The notes: generated by a model from the sequence alone, not told the origin. A stretch of DNA of 64,000 bases from Variovorax sp. JS1663 (GCF_002157355.1 NZ_LYMK01000024.1:1-64000); one strand, 5' to 3'. Counted from the stretch's first letter, positions 7,670-17,599 are shown. Made by a program: numbers and translations.

Positions 7670-9280
7670 TCAGGGGAAATAGCACCAGGTGTAACTGATC
7701 GCGCTGGCTCCGGACATCGGGCCGGAGGCCCCCGTCAAGAGCCGTACCTGCCAGGCAGCGCCCAAGTCAACGGCATAGCGCACCAAGCCGCCGTCACTCG
7801 TTGATTCCGCCTTCGGAATCAGCTGGATGATCGGAATCGCACCCGGGTTACCGGGATTCGCACACGTCGGCTTGGCCACGTTCTGAAGGTCGGACACCTC
7901 CTCGGACTTCACGAACACCAGGTTCGTCGTGACGTCCTCCATTCGCTTCCAAGCCGCACCTCCGCCCTGCGGGTTCACGCGGCAAAGCATCGCTTTCTTG
8001 ACGCCTGCCACAGCGGCCGAGTAACCCACCTGGCCCGGGGTTGCGCATGCCGTGTTGTCGAACGCCGGCGCGAGGAACTGCTTCATCGAGGTCCAGCGCC
8101 CGCCGGTGCAGTACAGGGTGAGCCCGTCGGAGTCGGACGCGCCCTGCCCCTCCAATGTGCATGCGCCGCCGTCAACAGCAGATGTTGTGAGCGGCGTCCA
8201 ACGCCCGGAGGAGCACACTACGAGCGAGCCGGAAGCCTCCGTCGCCGACAGGCCGAGGGCGCCGGCCTCGACGCACGCCGTACCCTTCGTGTAGCTGCCG
8301 GTCGGAATCAGTCGCCGGCCGGCCATGCGCCCCGATGTCACCACCGCGGCTTCGCCGCCACTGTTCGTGGTCATTGCAACGTAGTTGCCGTTCGCTCCAG
8401 TGAACCCGGCGCCCTGGTCCGTGGCCACGATGTTGCCACTGGCAACCATGTCCTGGGTGTTGACCCCCTTCAGTCCCGCAGGCACGGCAACGGGGTCCGC
8501 ACCACCGAACCCGCCGCTGCCGGAGACACTCACGTTGCCCGCCGCGGCGACGTTGCCCGTCAGGGTAGACGTCCCACTGATGGCCAGGTTGCCTTGGGCG
8601 CTCAGATCTCCCCTCAAATCAGGGTTCCGTGTATCCCGAACCCGAACGAACTGCTGGAACATGGCCGTGTTCAGGGTCGCGCTCGAGCACACCGTCCCGG
8701 CCACTGCGCCATTCGGGTTCGCGATGTTGAGTGACGGACCCTTGATCATTGCGGGCGCGGTGTACGAGGACTGGCCGCCGGTGCCGTCCTGCTGGTCGAC
8801 CATGACCTGCGCCAGGTCGTAGCGGATCTCGGCGCGACCGAGGGTCACGCCCGTCGTGGTGCACACGTTCGTCACGATCGAGCAGCCGGCCCCTGGGCAG
8901 TCGGTCTTCACGACATCGATGCGCAGGCTCTGGCGAGTCGGCATCGCGTCCGGCCCCGAGGGGAAGCCGCCGGGAAGCTTCTTGTCCGTCACGAGCTCGG
9001 CGATCGTCGGTGCGATGTCGTTCACAACGCCCGGGATGTCGACGCCGTTGCCCAGATCGTCAAAGTGACTCAGCGCGTACTGCTCGGCGGCGCCAGCGAC
9101 CTGCTTGAGGTAACTGCCCGCCGATACGCCGATCTGCTCTTCCGACAGCTTCGCGAGTTGCGCCTGGCCGTAGATCGACAGGATCGCGATGATGCTGATC
9201 GTGACGATGAGTTCAACAAGGCTGAAGCCTTGCTGCGCGCGGCGCGCACGCCCGGGTTGCTGCGGGAAGCGTGGGGTCAT
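7670..9280 (-). CDS. pilV: PilV-like minor pilin / pilus-tip protein
   Basis: A 536-residue protein with a type IV prepilin leader: a basic start, then QQGFSLVELIVTISIIAIL, with cleavage expected between Gly and Phe and Glu at +5. Behind the N-terminal helix lies a long C-terminal region rich in Gly, Thr, Ser and paired cysteines with repeated short motifs such as VCSSGRWTP and YCTGGRWTS. This is the layout of IncI1 PilV, whose tip domain chooses recipient cells. In IncI1 the 3' end is a shufflon; here the gene ends in one intact frame, with no rci recombinase or alternative 3' cassettes. The start at 9280 is chosen for a normal-length leader. It is last in the pil operon. Confidence 0.85.
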   Translation of the reverse strand: MTPRFPQQPGRARRAQQGFSLVELIVTISIIAILSIYGQAQLAKLSEEQIGVSAGSYLKQVAGAAEQYALSHFDDLGNGVDIPGVVNDIAPTIAELVTDKKLPGGFPSGPDAMPTRQSLRIDVVKTDCPGAGCSIVTNVCTTTGVTLGRAEIRYDLAQVMVDQQDGTGGQSSYTAPAMIKGPSLNIANPNGAVAGTVCSSATLNTAMFQQFVRVRDTRNPDLRGDLSAQGNLAISGTSTLTGNVAAAGNVSVSGSGGFGGADPVAVPAGLKGVNTQDMVASGNIVATDQGAGFTGANGNYVAMTTNSGGEAAVVTSGRMAGRRLIPTGSYTKGTACVEAGALGLSATEASGSLVVCSSGRWTPLTTSAVDGGACTLEGQGASDSDGLTLYCTGGRWTSMKQFLAPAFDNTACATPGQVGYSAAVAGVKKAMLCRVNPQGGGAAWKRMEDVTTNLVFVKSEEVSDLQNVAKPTCANPGNPGAIPIIQLIPKAESTSDGGLVRYAVDLGAAWQVRLLTGASGPMSGASAISYTWCYFP

Positions 9281-9362
9281 GTTTCGAGGAAGGGAGTGAG
9301 CAGGATCGGAGCGGGCCCGTGCCGCGTAGTGAGGCCCCCCGGAGGGCCCAGCCGCGCCAGAA

Positions 9363-9959
9363 TCAGCGGAACGTGAAGATGAAGGTGTTCGTGTCGCCGT
9401 CGGTGCAGGCGTTCTGCGCGATACCACCGTTGTAGGTGGAACCGACAGCCTTTGCGGCGGCGCCGTTGATCGTGATCACTTCGGCCACGCGCGAGAGCTG
9501 GGCAGCGAGGCCCGGGCATGCGGCGTTGTTCACGGTCGGCAGGCTCACGGTGAACGAGTCGCCGGCACTGGTGATCGTCGACGAGGCCACGGTGATCTGA
9601 GCACCGGTCTCCCCCAGGTCGTGCTGCACGGTCGCCGTAGCGCCGCTGCCGCTGACGGTCAGCGAGGACGACAGCCCGCGAGCGGTGTTCGCGAAGATCG
9701 CGGTGGCGGCCGCGCCGACACCCAGGTTGTTGTACGGGGTCACGCCCTGGCCGGCGAAGTTGCCGCGGATCGAGGTCACCGTCTTGTTGACATCGTTGGC
9801 GGTCGGTTCGACCTTGCCGTTGATGATCACGCCGCGGGCGTACGGCACCGCGAACAGCGCGAGCAGAGCACCGATGGCGATCACGACGATCAGCTCCACG
9901 AGCGTGAAGCCCCTGACGTTCTTCTTCGAGGCGAAGCGGGTGTTGCGGAAGTTCTTCAT
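9363..9959 (-). CDS. pilS: PilS-like major thin-pilus pilin
   Basis: A 198-residue prepilin. The 18-residue basic leader ends in VRGFTLVELIVVIAIGALL, the type IVb prepilin cleavage site with Glu5, followed by the hydrophobic assembly helix. A C-terminal Cys pair (AACPG and QNACTDG) probably forms the D-region disulfide. Its place between the inner-membrane protein PilR and the tip protein PilV is the IncI1 order, so it should be the main pilus subunit. A separate prepilin peptidase (PilU) was not found in the window. Confidence 0.88.
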   Translation of the reverse strand: MKNFRNTRFASKKNVRGFTLVELIVVIAIGALLALFAVPYARGVIINGKVEPTANDVNKTVTSIRGNFAGQGVTPYNNLGVGAAATAIFANTARGLSSSLTVSGSGATATVQHDLGETGAQITVASSTITSAGDSFTVSLPTVNNAACPGLAAQLSRVAEVITINGAAAKAVGSTYNGGIAQNACTDGDTNTFIFTFR

Positions 9960-10015
9960 GGTTTGGTCCTTGGGGTGAAGATCAGGTTGGAAATCGATTC
10001 GGTTGAGGGAGGGAA

Positions 10016-11125
10016 TCACTTGGTGCTGTAGTAGGCGGACATGACGCCCTTCATCTCGTAGATGACGCCGAACTGGGTAGCCATCACGCCGATCACACAG
10101 CAGACGGCAGAGATCAGCATGACCCAGCGGTAGACAGCCATGCGCTTCAGGATCTTCGCCAGCATGGTCTTCTCGACGTAGCGGCCGGTCTCCTCGAAGC
10201 CTTCGGAGAAGCCCCGTGCCTCCTGCATGTCCTGTAGGAAGTAGTACATCTCCATCGAGAGCAGGTTCGTGCGGAACGCTTCGGTACCGACCGCTCCGGT
10301 GGCATCCACGCCCTCCGCGATCTGCTCGACACGCCATCGCAGCCAGGGCGAACGCACCGAGCGCGCGAAGGTGCTGAGCGATTCGCTCAAGGTGAACATC
10401 GTGTTGCCCCGCTTGCGCGTGAGCGTCGCCATGGTGGCCAGGAACAATGCCCCCTTGACGTCGCGCACCACACGGTAGAGCGCGACGTTCCCGTCGAGCC
10501 AGTCACGCAGCCCGCCGGTCAGGTTGTTCACCGTCCAATGGAGCGTCACGATCAGGCAGCCCAGCAGCAGCACGAGGTATAGGCCGTAGCCTTTCACGTT
10601 CTCGGCCCACGCGTTGAAGAACGTGCCCTTGGGACCCCATTGATCCAGCGGGATGAACGAATAGATCTCCTGGAGCTTCGTGGCCGAGAACCACGGGAAG
10701 ATCGTGAGCATCACGATGGCGATCACCAGACCGACCGCCGCCGCGGCCAGCGTTCCCACCGACTCGTTGCGGACCTGATCGGAGAGGCGGGCGATACGCG
10801 AGACATCTCGCAGCGCCGCAAGCAGCGCGCCGGCGCCCGCGTCCTGCGCCACGTCGATGATGGCCACTTCGTCGTCCGGCAGGGTGCCGCGCCAGGCCGC
10901 CGACAGGTTCGCGCCGTTGGTCGAATACTCCTCCGCCCAGTAGGCGGAGAGCTTCGCACGAGCGGTCGATCCGTAGCGGTCGGCATCCTTCTCGAAGATG
11001 CCCAGCAGCTTGATGTCGCCCTTGCCGCCGTCGAGTTTGTCGGCGATGTAGGTGTAGTAGTCGGCGCGCTGACGGCGGAACTTGGCTGCCGCCTGGCTGA
11101 TCGCGAAAGGAACCTTGACGCTCAT
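10016..11125 (-). CDS. pilR: PilR, inner-membrane platform protein (PilC/GspF family)
   Basis: A 369-residue polytopic protein with two T2SF-type repeats and three clear membrane helices (around residues 126-147, 180-200 and 335-357). PilC/GspF-family proteins anchor the assembly ATPase and pull pilins into the growing fibre. It starts directly after the pilQ stop (TAAATG), so the two are probably translationally coupled, and they would work together at the inner membrane. Confidence 0.9.
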   Translation of the reverse strand: MSVKVPFAISQAAAKFRRQRADYYTYIADKLDGGKGDIKLLGIFEKDADRYGSTARAKLSAYWAEEYSTNGANLSAAWRGTLPDDEVAIIDVAQDAGAGALLAALRDVSRIARLSDQVRNESVGTLAAAAVGLVIAIVMLTIFPWFSATKLQEIYSFIPLDQWGPKGTFFNAWAENVKGYGLYLVLLLGCLIVTLHWTVNNLTGGLRDWLDGNVALYRVVRDVKGALFLATMATLTRKRGNTMFTLSESLSTFARSVRSPWLRWRVEQIAEGVDATGAVGTEAFRTNLLSMEMYYFLQDMQEARGFSEGFEETGRYVEKTMLAKILKRMAVYRWVMLISAVCCVIGVMATQFGVIYEMKGVMSAYYSTK

Positions 11126-13174
11126 TTATGCGCCCTCCCGCGAAGCAACCGCCGGCGGATGGAACGGCACCACGGCTGCGGATGGAGCACGCGCAACGGC
11201 GTAGTTCTCCGACACGGGCACCCGACTCGTGTTGCGGCGCGCAGCGACGGAGCGCTCGTGATCGCGGCGATTTTCCACCGTCTCGAAGCTCATGAAGCGT
11301 GGCTCGATCTCGCGCGGGTCGATCAGACCGACGTACTTGCCGTCTTCCGTCGTGCCACGAACGGCCTTGTAAATGGCGCATTCCATCGTGTTCTTGCCCG
11401 TCAGGTTCTCGTCGTCGAAGCGATCCGACGCCATCGAGCGCCAGTACTTGAAGAGCTTCAGCGCACCGTCCGGAGCGCCGATGTACTCGAGCATCTGCTC
11501 GTCGGGCTCCACCATCTCGCTGACGACCGTTCGGCCCGAGAAGCCGTTGAGCTCGGGCAGCTCGTCCTTGATGCAGAACTTGCAGCCGCGCGAGTTGCGC
11601 ATGCGGTACACGTCGCGGCTGATGCCGTATAGACGCTCCAGGCGGTCGAAGTAGCGGTTGTGCTCAGCCAGCTGTTCGGGGTCCAGCGTGAAGGCGTGGG
11701 CGTAGTCGTTGGGCGACAAGGCGCAGTGCGGGCAGTTCGTCGGCAGCAGCGCCTGGTACACCAGGAGCTTCAGGATGCCCGGCGTGGCCAACACTTCGCG
11801 GTTGATTGCGATCGCAGGCGATGCGAAGCGCTCGGCGATACCGAGGCTGGAGCGCGCGTGGGTCGTCGTATAGACGCTGTGGCCCGACTCGACCACCTGG
11901 CGGGCAACCAGGCCCGTCTCGCGGTCGCGGATCTCGCCCAGGTAGAGCGCATCGAGCGCCGACCGGTACAACGCCCGAGTCGCCGACAGGAAGGACTTGT
12001 CGTCGCCGGCCTGTGCCAGGTCGCGAGTGATGGTCTTCTGGTAGGCGTTCTTGAGCTCCAGCTCGACAGGATCCTCGAAGGACTGGATCTTGATGTCGGT
12101 GGGCAGCATGTTGATCATCTGCACCAGGGAGGTCGACTTGCCCGAGCCCACCACGCCGGCGAGCACCACCATGCCGCCTTCGGAGTTGATCACCCGGCGG
12201 ATGATGTCCATCTGGCTCTTCAGATAGCCCGCCTCGGCCAGCGAGCGGATCGCCGCCGACTCGCCCAGGCGCTGAATCCGGGTGGTGACCACGACACCCT
12301 TGTCGATGGCCATGCCGCTCCAGCGCAGGCGCACGCGAGCGCCATCGGGGATCGCGGGGCTGCGCGGCAGGTTGATCTTGACCAGCGCCTGCTGCTCGAC
12401 CTTCATGTCGAACTGGGGCGACGCCCCGCCGCCTGACTTCTGCCAGGCGATGCCGAGCATGGCGATCACCGTGTCGGTCGGAAGCAGGAAGCGCTCGGGA
12501 CGGATGTAGCGGCCGCCGATCTTGAAGCAGATCTGGCTCTTTGCCGCCTCACGGTCGACCGCGAAGTCGATGTCGTCGGCCTTGTTGGCATAGGCCCAGG
12601 ACACGACGTCGGTGAAGGCCGACATGAGCGCGTTCTTCGTCGGATCGCGCGAGACATCCCGCTCGAACTGCAAGCTCGACTGGGTGATGTCGCCCTGGGA
12701 CAGCGCCAGCACCAGGCCGGAGCTCGCGAAGTAGCCTTGAACGTGAGCGTCGACGAGGTGGTAGTTGCGCTTGGCCAGCTGGTTGACGACAGCTTCGACC
12801 TCCTCGCGCTTGGCCTTTTCCTTGTCCACGAAGAGCAAGACGACCTTGTCGGTCGCGCGCACCTTGGCGACGGCGATCGAGGCATACAGGTGAGGCGCGA
12901 GCTTCACCTCTTCGTTGATCACCTTGTCGAAGAGGATCTTGGCCAGGTCGTCGGCCATGGCGATGGGCGCGCGGCTGAACCGAACTCCACCCCAGTTGGA
13001 GACGTCAGAGGGCTCCGTCGCGGCGGCACCTGCCTGCCCGGTGGAGACGGTCCGCCGGGCAGCCGGCGCCGCGCCGGCGGCGGCGGCACCTGGTTTGGCG
13101 ACCGTCCGGGGGCCGGAAGCAACGCGCGCTGCGGGGGCTGCTGCTTTGGCTTTGGATTTGCCGAGTCCGAACAT
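11126..13174 (-). CDS. pilQ: PilQ, pilus assembly ATPase (GspE/PilB family)
   Basis: A 682-residue secretion ATPase. The Walker A motif GVVGSGKST is at residues 340-348, an Asp box (SFEDPVE) near 366-371, a Walker B-like ALYLGEIRD near 409-417 and a His box (TTTHARSS) near 438. The N-terminal 60 residues are Ala/Pro-rich and low-complexity. It should power polymerisation of the thin pilus. In IncI1 the ATPase is named PilQ, unlike Pseudomonas where PilQ is the secretin. A C-terminal CxxC lies in RGCKFCIK. Confidence 0.92.
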   Translation of the reverse strand: MFGLGKSKAKAAAPAARVASGPRTVAKPGAAAAGAAPAARRTVSTGQAGAAATEPSDVSNWGGVRFSRAPIAMADDLAKILFDKVINEEVKLAPHLYASIAVAKVRATDKVVLLFVDKEKAKREEVEAVVNQLAKRNYHLVDAHVQGYFASSGLVLALSQGDITQSSLQFERDVSRDPTKNALMSAFTDVVSWAYANKADDIDFAVDREAAKSQICFKIGGRYIRPERFLLPTDTVIAMLGIAWQKSGGGASPQFDMKVEQQALVKINLPRSPAIPDGARVRLRWSGMAIDKGVVVTTRIQRLGESAAIRSLAEAGYLKSQMDIIRRVINSEGGMVVLAGVVGSGKSTSLVQMINMLPTDIKIQSFEDPVELELKNAYQKTITRDLAQAGDDKSFLSATRALYRSALDALYLGEIRDRETGLVARQVVESGHSVYTTTHARSSLGIAERFASPAIAINREVLATPGILKLLVYQALLPTNCPHCALSPNDYAHAFTLDPEQLAEHNRYFDRLERLYGISRDVYRMRNSRGCKFCIKDELPELNGFSGRTVVSEMVEPDEQMLEYIGAPDGALKLFKYWRSMASDRFDDENLTGKNTMECAIYKAVRGTTEDGKYVGLIDPREIEPRFMSFETVENRRDHERSVAARRNTSRVPVSENYAVARAPSAAVVPFHPPAVASREGA

Positions 13175-13195
13175 TACAAGCGAGTCCGATCCTGA

Positions 13196-13894
13196 TCAGT
13201 TGGTGGCAGCGGATTGCTGAGCCTCCCCCGCCCCGGCCGGACGGGGGAACGGCCAAGACGGCTGTCCCGAAGTAGCGCGCGGAGCCGCTTGCAGAGGCAG
13301 GGAGGGAGCGCCAAGGGAACCGTATGGGGTCGGGATGGCCGGAGAAGCCAGCGCCGCAGAGCCCCCGGCTTTCGCGAGGTCGCGCACCAGGTCGAGATTG
13401 ACGGCCGGGAAGGGGCTCACACCCGTCCACTTGCCGGTGGGACAGGCCGCCGCGGGCACGCCCCTTCGGGCAGGCTTGAGCACGACCGCACGCCCCACGA
13501 TCCTGGTGATCACACAGCTGCCGACATGAGCACCCACGCGCACTCGTTCGTAGGATTCCCCGTTGAAGCCGATGTTGGCCCGCAGGTCATCGCCGATCCC
13601 GAAAATGGACTGAACGAAGATCTGTCCGGCCGGCGGACCCGACGGCGTTGCAGGCTTGGGCGCCTCCGCCAGGCCCGAGGCCACCGAAGTGTTCATCGAG
13701 CGCGCGAGTGCCTGCTGGTTCTCGTTGGTGATGAGCGTGTCAACGGTGAGGACGCTGCTGCGCATCGCGGCCGTACGGGGCGCCTGGTCGAGCGCCGCAG
13801 GGGCGTCGCCAGCCAGTGCGGCCGAGGAGAACGCCATGCTGGCGCAGACGGTGACAGCCAGCGCTGCAGCTTGGCGGAGACGAAGGTTTTGCAT
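13196..13894 (-). CDS. pilP: PilP-like pilus assembly protein
   Basis: A 232-residue protein starting MQNLRLRQAAALAV, with a signal peptide ending near AALAGDA (residue 30). The middle part (GQIFVQSIFGIGDDLRANI to LKPARRGV) looks like the compact beta domain of PilP/GspC-type proteins that link the secretin with the inner membrane. The C-terminal 60 residues are Pro/Ala-rich. It sits between pilO and pilQ as in IncI1. Identity rests mainly on order and size. Confidence 0.7.
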   Translation of the reverse strand: MQNLRLRQAAALAVTVCASMAFSSAALAGDAPAALDQAPRTAAMRSSVLTVDTLITNENQQALARSMNTSVASGLAEAPKPATPSGPPAGQIFVQSIFGIGDDLRANIGFNGESYERVRVGAHVGSCVITRIVGRAVVLKPARRGVPAAACPTGKWTGVSPFPAVNLDLVRDLAKAGGSAALASPAIPTPYGSLGAPSLPLQAAPRATSGQPSWPFPRPAGAGEAQQSAATN

Positions 13895-13932
13895 GGGCGA
13901 AGTGCCTTTGAGAAATTGGGGGCCGAGGGGAC

Positions 13933-15366
13933 TCACTGAGCCCTGGCGTAGATCACGACCTTGATGTCTGCGTTCACCGCGGAGGTCTTGATGTCGACCT
14001 TCTCGCCATCGGCCTGCTTGAACTGCATTCCGATCTGTTGCCATTCGCCTTCGATACCCGCGTCGATGAGGGCGTCGATGCTGCGCAGGGGCGCCTTCAG
14101 GGTGAACGAGGCGGCACGCAGCTGGGGCACGGACGCCACCGGAGGCACGGCGGTCCCGTCTTTCTTGCGGGGCGGCATGATCTCCACCGGCACGAACGCC
14201 AGATCGCCGGCCTGCGCGAACGCGGGGCTCAGCTTCTGGAGACGGCTGACGGTATCGATCATGTGGCTCTCGACCGAGCGCAGCGCCTCGTACCTGAAGG
14301 GCTGGGCCGCCTGCGTGACGAACCAGCTCCCCATGAAGGTGTTCAGGCCGCGGTACTGCACGGTCCAGCCATCTGGGATGCTGTCCTTCATCTCGCGGTT
14401 CAGGCGCCCAAGCTGGGTGCGGTTGTAGACCGCGGTGCAGGACCAACGCTGATCGCTTTGAGCAGCGTCGCCAGGCTGAGCGGGCGGCACCGCGTTGCAG
14501 GTGGCGCTCTGCAGTTCCCAACCGCTCCAGACGAGCGGCACAGAGCCGAGCGAGACACGCACCGCCGCAAGGCCTTGCGGGTCGGCAGCGCGATGGCCAT
14601 CTGCCCAAGCTTGCGTGGCGCGCGCCCAGGCTTGCTCGGGCGGCTCATCGACCGTGGCGTTCAGCATGGCGAGGCGCTTGCGCTCCTTCTCCTGATACAT
14701 GCTCCAGCCCTTGTTGCCCAGGGCAACGAGGACGGCGACCGCCACGACGCCGATCACCGGCTTGGGGATCTCGCCGCTCTTCTTGGGCAGCGGCTGCAGC
14801 AGATCCTCTTCGCCGGACGCCGCCAACAGCAGGTCGGGCACGGTGAGGCCTCGAGCCTTGTCGCTCAGATCATGGTCATCGAGGTTGGTGAAGACCACGT
14901 AGGTGATGTCGTCTTCAAGGCCGCTCTCGATTTCCTTGCGAGCAGCGTCGATAAGATCCATGTCGTTGTCGGACAGGATCACCCGGTCGATCGACGAGGG
15001 TTGGCCACCACGGACGACGGCAAACCAGTATTCGTTGCCGTCCGGGAAGATCTTGAGCGCGTAGATCGCGTCGCCGCCATGCTGGCGCGCTGCGACACGT
15101 GCAGCCGCGAAGACACGCGTCCCCGCCGGCGCTGAGTCCGCGGGGATGTTGCCGTAGCCGAACTGCTGCAGCGAGGACACCAGATGGGTCGCGCCGCCCG
15201 AGCGAGCGATCCTGATGGCATCGGAGCGAGTGGACGAACGTGAAGCCACGGCGCGCCAGCTCACGCCGAAAGCGATCGCCTTCGGCTCGTGTTCGTCAAC
15301 CGCAACCACCAGTGGCAGACGACCACTGTCCTGGTTCGATTTCGTTTTCTTTTTGAGAAGGGCCAC
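13933..15366 (-). CDS. pilO: PilO, pilus assembly protein
   Basis: A 477-residue protein with one central membrane helix (about residues 202-218, KPVIGVVAVAVLVALG) between a cytoplasmic N-terminal domain and a periplasmic C-terminal domain with a short coiled segment just after the helix (EKERKRLAML). The topology and position between secretin PilN and PilP match PilO of IncI1. It would form part of the inner-membrane alignment complex. It has no enzyme motif. Confidence 0.8.
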   Translation of the reverse strand: MALLKKKTKSNQDSGRLPLVVAVDEHEPKAIAFGVSWRAVASRSSTRSDAIRIARSGGATHLVSSLQQFGYGNIPADSAPAGTRVFAAARVAARQHGGDAIYALKIFPDGNEYWFAVVRGGQPSSIDRVILSDNDMDLIDAARKEIESGLEDDITYVVFTNLDDHDLSDKARGLTVPDLLLAASGEEDLLQPLPKKSGEIPKPVIGVVAVAVLVALGNKGWSMYQEKERKRLAMLNATVDEPPEQAWARATQAWADGHRAADPQGLAAVRVSLGSVPLVWSGWELQSATCNAVPPAQPGDAAQSDQRWSCTAVYNRTQLGRLNREMKDSIPDGWTVQYRGLNTFMGSWFVTQAAQPFRYEALRSVESHMIDTVSRLQKLSPAFAQAGDLAFVPVEIMPPRKKDGTAVPPVASVPQLRAASFTLKAPLRSIDALIDAGIEGEWQQIGMQFKQADGEKVDIKTSAVNADIKVVIYARAQ

Positions 15367-15439
15367 TGGGAGAGTTCCTGGTTCGCTGAGAGATCTGTTC
15401 AGACAGGCAAGACGGCGCGAAGCACCGTGCTCGCTTGCC

Positions 15440-17014
15440 TCAGACGCCCTCCTCCGCGATCGCGGTCACGAGCAGCACCATCCGACTCTTGCTGTTGCGG
15501 CCCTGATCGGAGCCACCAAGCGCCAGCGGGAGGTTCGCCCCCAGACGACGGTTGGTGAGCGAGTTCGAGTTCGACTCGATGCCCCCGATCACAACGGTCT
15601 GGCCCGAACGAACCGGCACTTCCTGGATCACGCCTTGGCCGTCGATCGTCTTTTGCTGAACCGTCACTGCCGAATCGCCGGAACCCACGGTGAACGCCTT
15701 CAGGGGCTGTGCGCTGGTCACATCGAAGCTCACCGACAGGAAGATCGTGCCGTCGGCCTTCGCCGTCGGCACGAGGGTCACGAACGTGCCCACGGTCTCT
15801 TCCTTCTGCGTCACGGTCGGCGCCTGCGCGTTCGTGCTGATGATCGAAGAGCTGATGGCAGTGGCCTGCACCTGGTCGACGTAGTTGAAGGTCGTGCGGA
15901 TCGCCTGGGTGACCGGACGGCCCGAGGTCGTCGTAAACGGGAAGGAGCGGCGATTCACCACCGTGCCGACCTCGCTCAAGGCCTGGACCACCGCGTCGCT
16001 GCCCGACAGCTTGCCGGTCGTGCGGCCCCAGCCAGTCGTGCCGACTTGCGAAGCCACCAGCGAGGCAGGCGATGCGACCGACACGGCGCTGTTCGCGGCT
16101 TTGTAGATCAGGTTCCAGTCCATGCCGTAGTCGTTGTCGTCCTTGGTCGTGACCTCGATCGACTCGATCAGGACACGCACGCGGCGAGACATCAGCTTGT
16201 TCTGGTCTTCCACGTACTTGGCCACCCGGGCCAGCGCCTTGGCCGTGTCGGTGACCACGAGGGTCTGGCTCTCCTGGCTGATCACCGCTTTGCCGCTCAT
16301 CGTGAGCAGCGCGTCGATGGTGTCCTTCATGCCCGAGATCAGGTTCTGATCTTTGCTCGAGAAGCCCGTCTTGCTTTGCGACTCGAAGACCGTGTTCGAG
16401 CCTCCATTGCGTCCCAAGGTGGCCGAGGTCGTCGCGATCTGCGGTATCGCCTGGAGATGGAAGATCCGGGTTTCGACGCGATAGAACTCAGCGCCACTCG
16501 GGACCGGGCGCCACGAGACGTCCGCCTGGCGGGCGATGTCGTCGAGCAGCTGCCACAGGGGCACTTTCGACGCCTGAAGCTGCACGCGGGCCGGCCCGAG
16601 GATCGGCGCGTCCTTCGCGGCCATCTTCGCAGCAAACTGGCTCGGCGGAAGTTGCGCATCCGGGGTGGCGGTGATGATCAGGCCCGAAGCTTCCGAGACC
16701 TGATTGACCGCGGTCTGCAGGTCAACCGCGCCGCGCTGGAAGTTGGCGGTGATCGGCACCGAGCGGCGCAGGGCCGAGGGCATCTGCATCTCACGCGCCA
16801 AAGGCTCCTGATTGCCAGCGATGAAGGGGCGCGCCACGTCCTGCGCGGCGATACGCACCTTCTCCGAGTCCTTGATCTGGTCGATCAGGACATTCCGCGT
16901 GGCGGCGATGTCCTTGTCGGCCACCTGGGCGTCGACGCGGACTCGCTCTTGATAGGCGCATCCCGCAAGGACGGCGGCAACCACGGGAAGCAGTGCGAGG
17001 CGAATGGATTTCAT
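15440..17014 (-). CDS. pilN: PilN, outer-membrane secretin lipoprotein
   Basis: A 524-residue protein with a lipoprotein signal (VAAVLAGC, lipid on Cys19), N-domains, and the C-terminal secretin domain with its hallmark VPVRSGQTVVIGGIESNS. IncI1-type PilN forms the outer-membrane pore for the thin pilus and carries its own lipid anchor. It lies between the pilL-like gene and pilO in the minus-strand operon. Long antisense frames over it have no coding character. Confidence 0.93.
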   Translation of the reverse strand: MKSIRLALLPVVAAVLAGCAYQERVRVDAQVADKDIAATRNVLIDQIKDSEKVRIAAQDVARPFIAGNQEPLAREMQMPSALRRSVPITANFQRGAVDLQTAVNQVSEASGLIITATPDAQLPPSQFAAKMAAKDAPILGPARVQLQASKVPLWQLLDDIARQADVSWRPVPSGAEFYRVETRIFHLQAIPQIATTSATLGRNGGSNTVFESQSKTGFSSKDQNLISGMKDTIDALLTMSGKAVISQESQTLVVTDTAKALARVAKYVEDQNKLMSRRVRVLIESIEVTTKDDNDYGMDWNLIYKAANSAVSVASPASLVASQVGTTGWGRTTGKLSGSDAVVQALSEVGTVVNRRSFPFTTTSGRPVTQAIRTTFNYVDQVQATAISSSIISTNAQAPTVTQKEETVGTFVTLVPTAKADGTIFLSVSFDVTSAQPLKAFTVGSGDSAVTVQQKTIDGQGVIQEVPVRSGQTVVIGGIESNSNSLTNRRLGANLPLALGGSDQGRNSKSRMVLLVTAIAEEGV

Positions 17015-17068
17015 GATCTCTGTAGGTCCTAAGCGAGCGTTGGTCGGTTCGGCTGCGAGGCGCCCGAA

Positions 17069-17599
17069 TCAGTGGGCGGCCATCCGGTCGCAGAGCTCCG
17101 CCTTGGGAACGACGCGCAGCACCTTGTTCGAATAGAAACAGGGCTGCAGTGGCATGTTCGTGAGGTCCGTGCTGGAGAGCAGCGCGCGCACGGCGCCCTT
17201 GAAGTCGGTGCCGAGGTCGGCCGACGAGAGCACAGGCAGATCGAATGGAACAGTCCAGTGCTCGGGATCGTGGGTCCAGCCGGCGCGACTCGACCAAGCC
17301 ACGAGTGCTTCCCGAATGGTCTTGTCGCGGCGCGAGATCGTGAAGGACTGCGCCACGGGTGCCGCCGGTGCGGCAGGAGCCGCGACTTCGCCGCCCACGG
17401 GTGTCGCCACCGCGCCGCCCTTCACCGCCGCGCCAGCTTCCGCCGCCACCGGCGCCACTGGGGCTGGAGCGGGTCGGTTGTCCACGAAGCCAGCCAGCGC
17501 ACCGCCTGTAGAGGCACCCAGGACGAGAGCGAAGAGGGCCGCGCGGGGTGCGCTGCTGATTGCCAGCGCCGAGGCGCGTCGAGGTGCTTTCTTGAACAT
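17069..17599 (-). CDS. pilL: PilL-like protein with TcpQ-type C-terminal domain
   Basis: A 176-residue protein. Start taken at MFKKAPRRAS (17599), giving a basic segment and membrane/signal helix to about residue 38, a Pro/Ala linker (about 45-80), then a C-terminal domain with TISRRDKTIREALVAWSSR and VPFDLPVLSSADLGTDF. This resembles the TcpQ/PilL C-terminal domain that binds the secretin periplasmically. It is much shorter than IncI1 PilL. It is the first gene of the pil operon, 54 bases before pilN. Confidence 0.7.
   Translation of the reverse strand: MFKKAPRRASALAISSAPRAALFALVLGASTGGALAGFVDNRPAPAPVAPVAAEAGAAVKGGAVATPVGGEVAAPAAPAAPVAQSFTISRRDKTIREALVAWSSRAGWTHDPEHWTVPFDLPVLSSADLGTDFKGAVRALLSSTDLTNMPLQPCFYSNKVLRVVPKAELCDRMAAH

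Noticed and set aside
7670..9427. Upstream start for the PilV-like gene
   Set aside because: The extra 49 residues are Pro/Ser/Arg-rich and precede a complete prepilin leader.
15215..17032. Long plus-strand frame opposite pilN and pilO
   Set aside because: The product is Arg/His/Gly-rich without motifs, and the minus strand has a clear secretin. It is a shadow of GC-rich codon bias.
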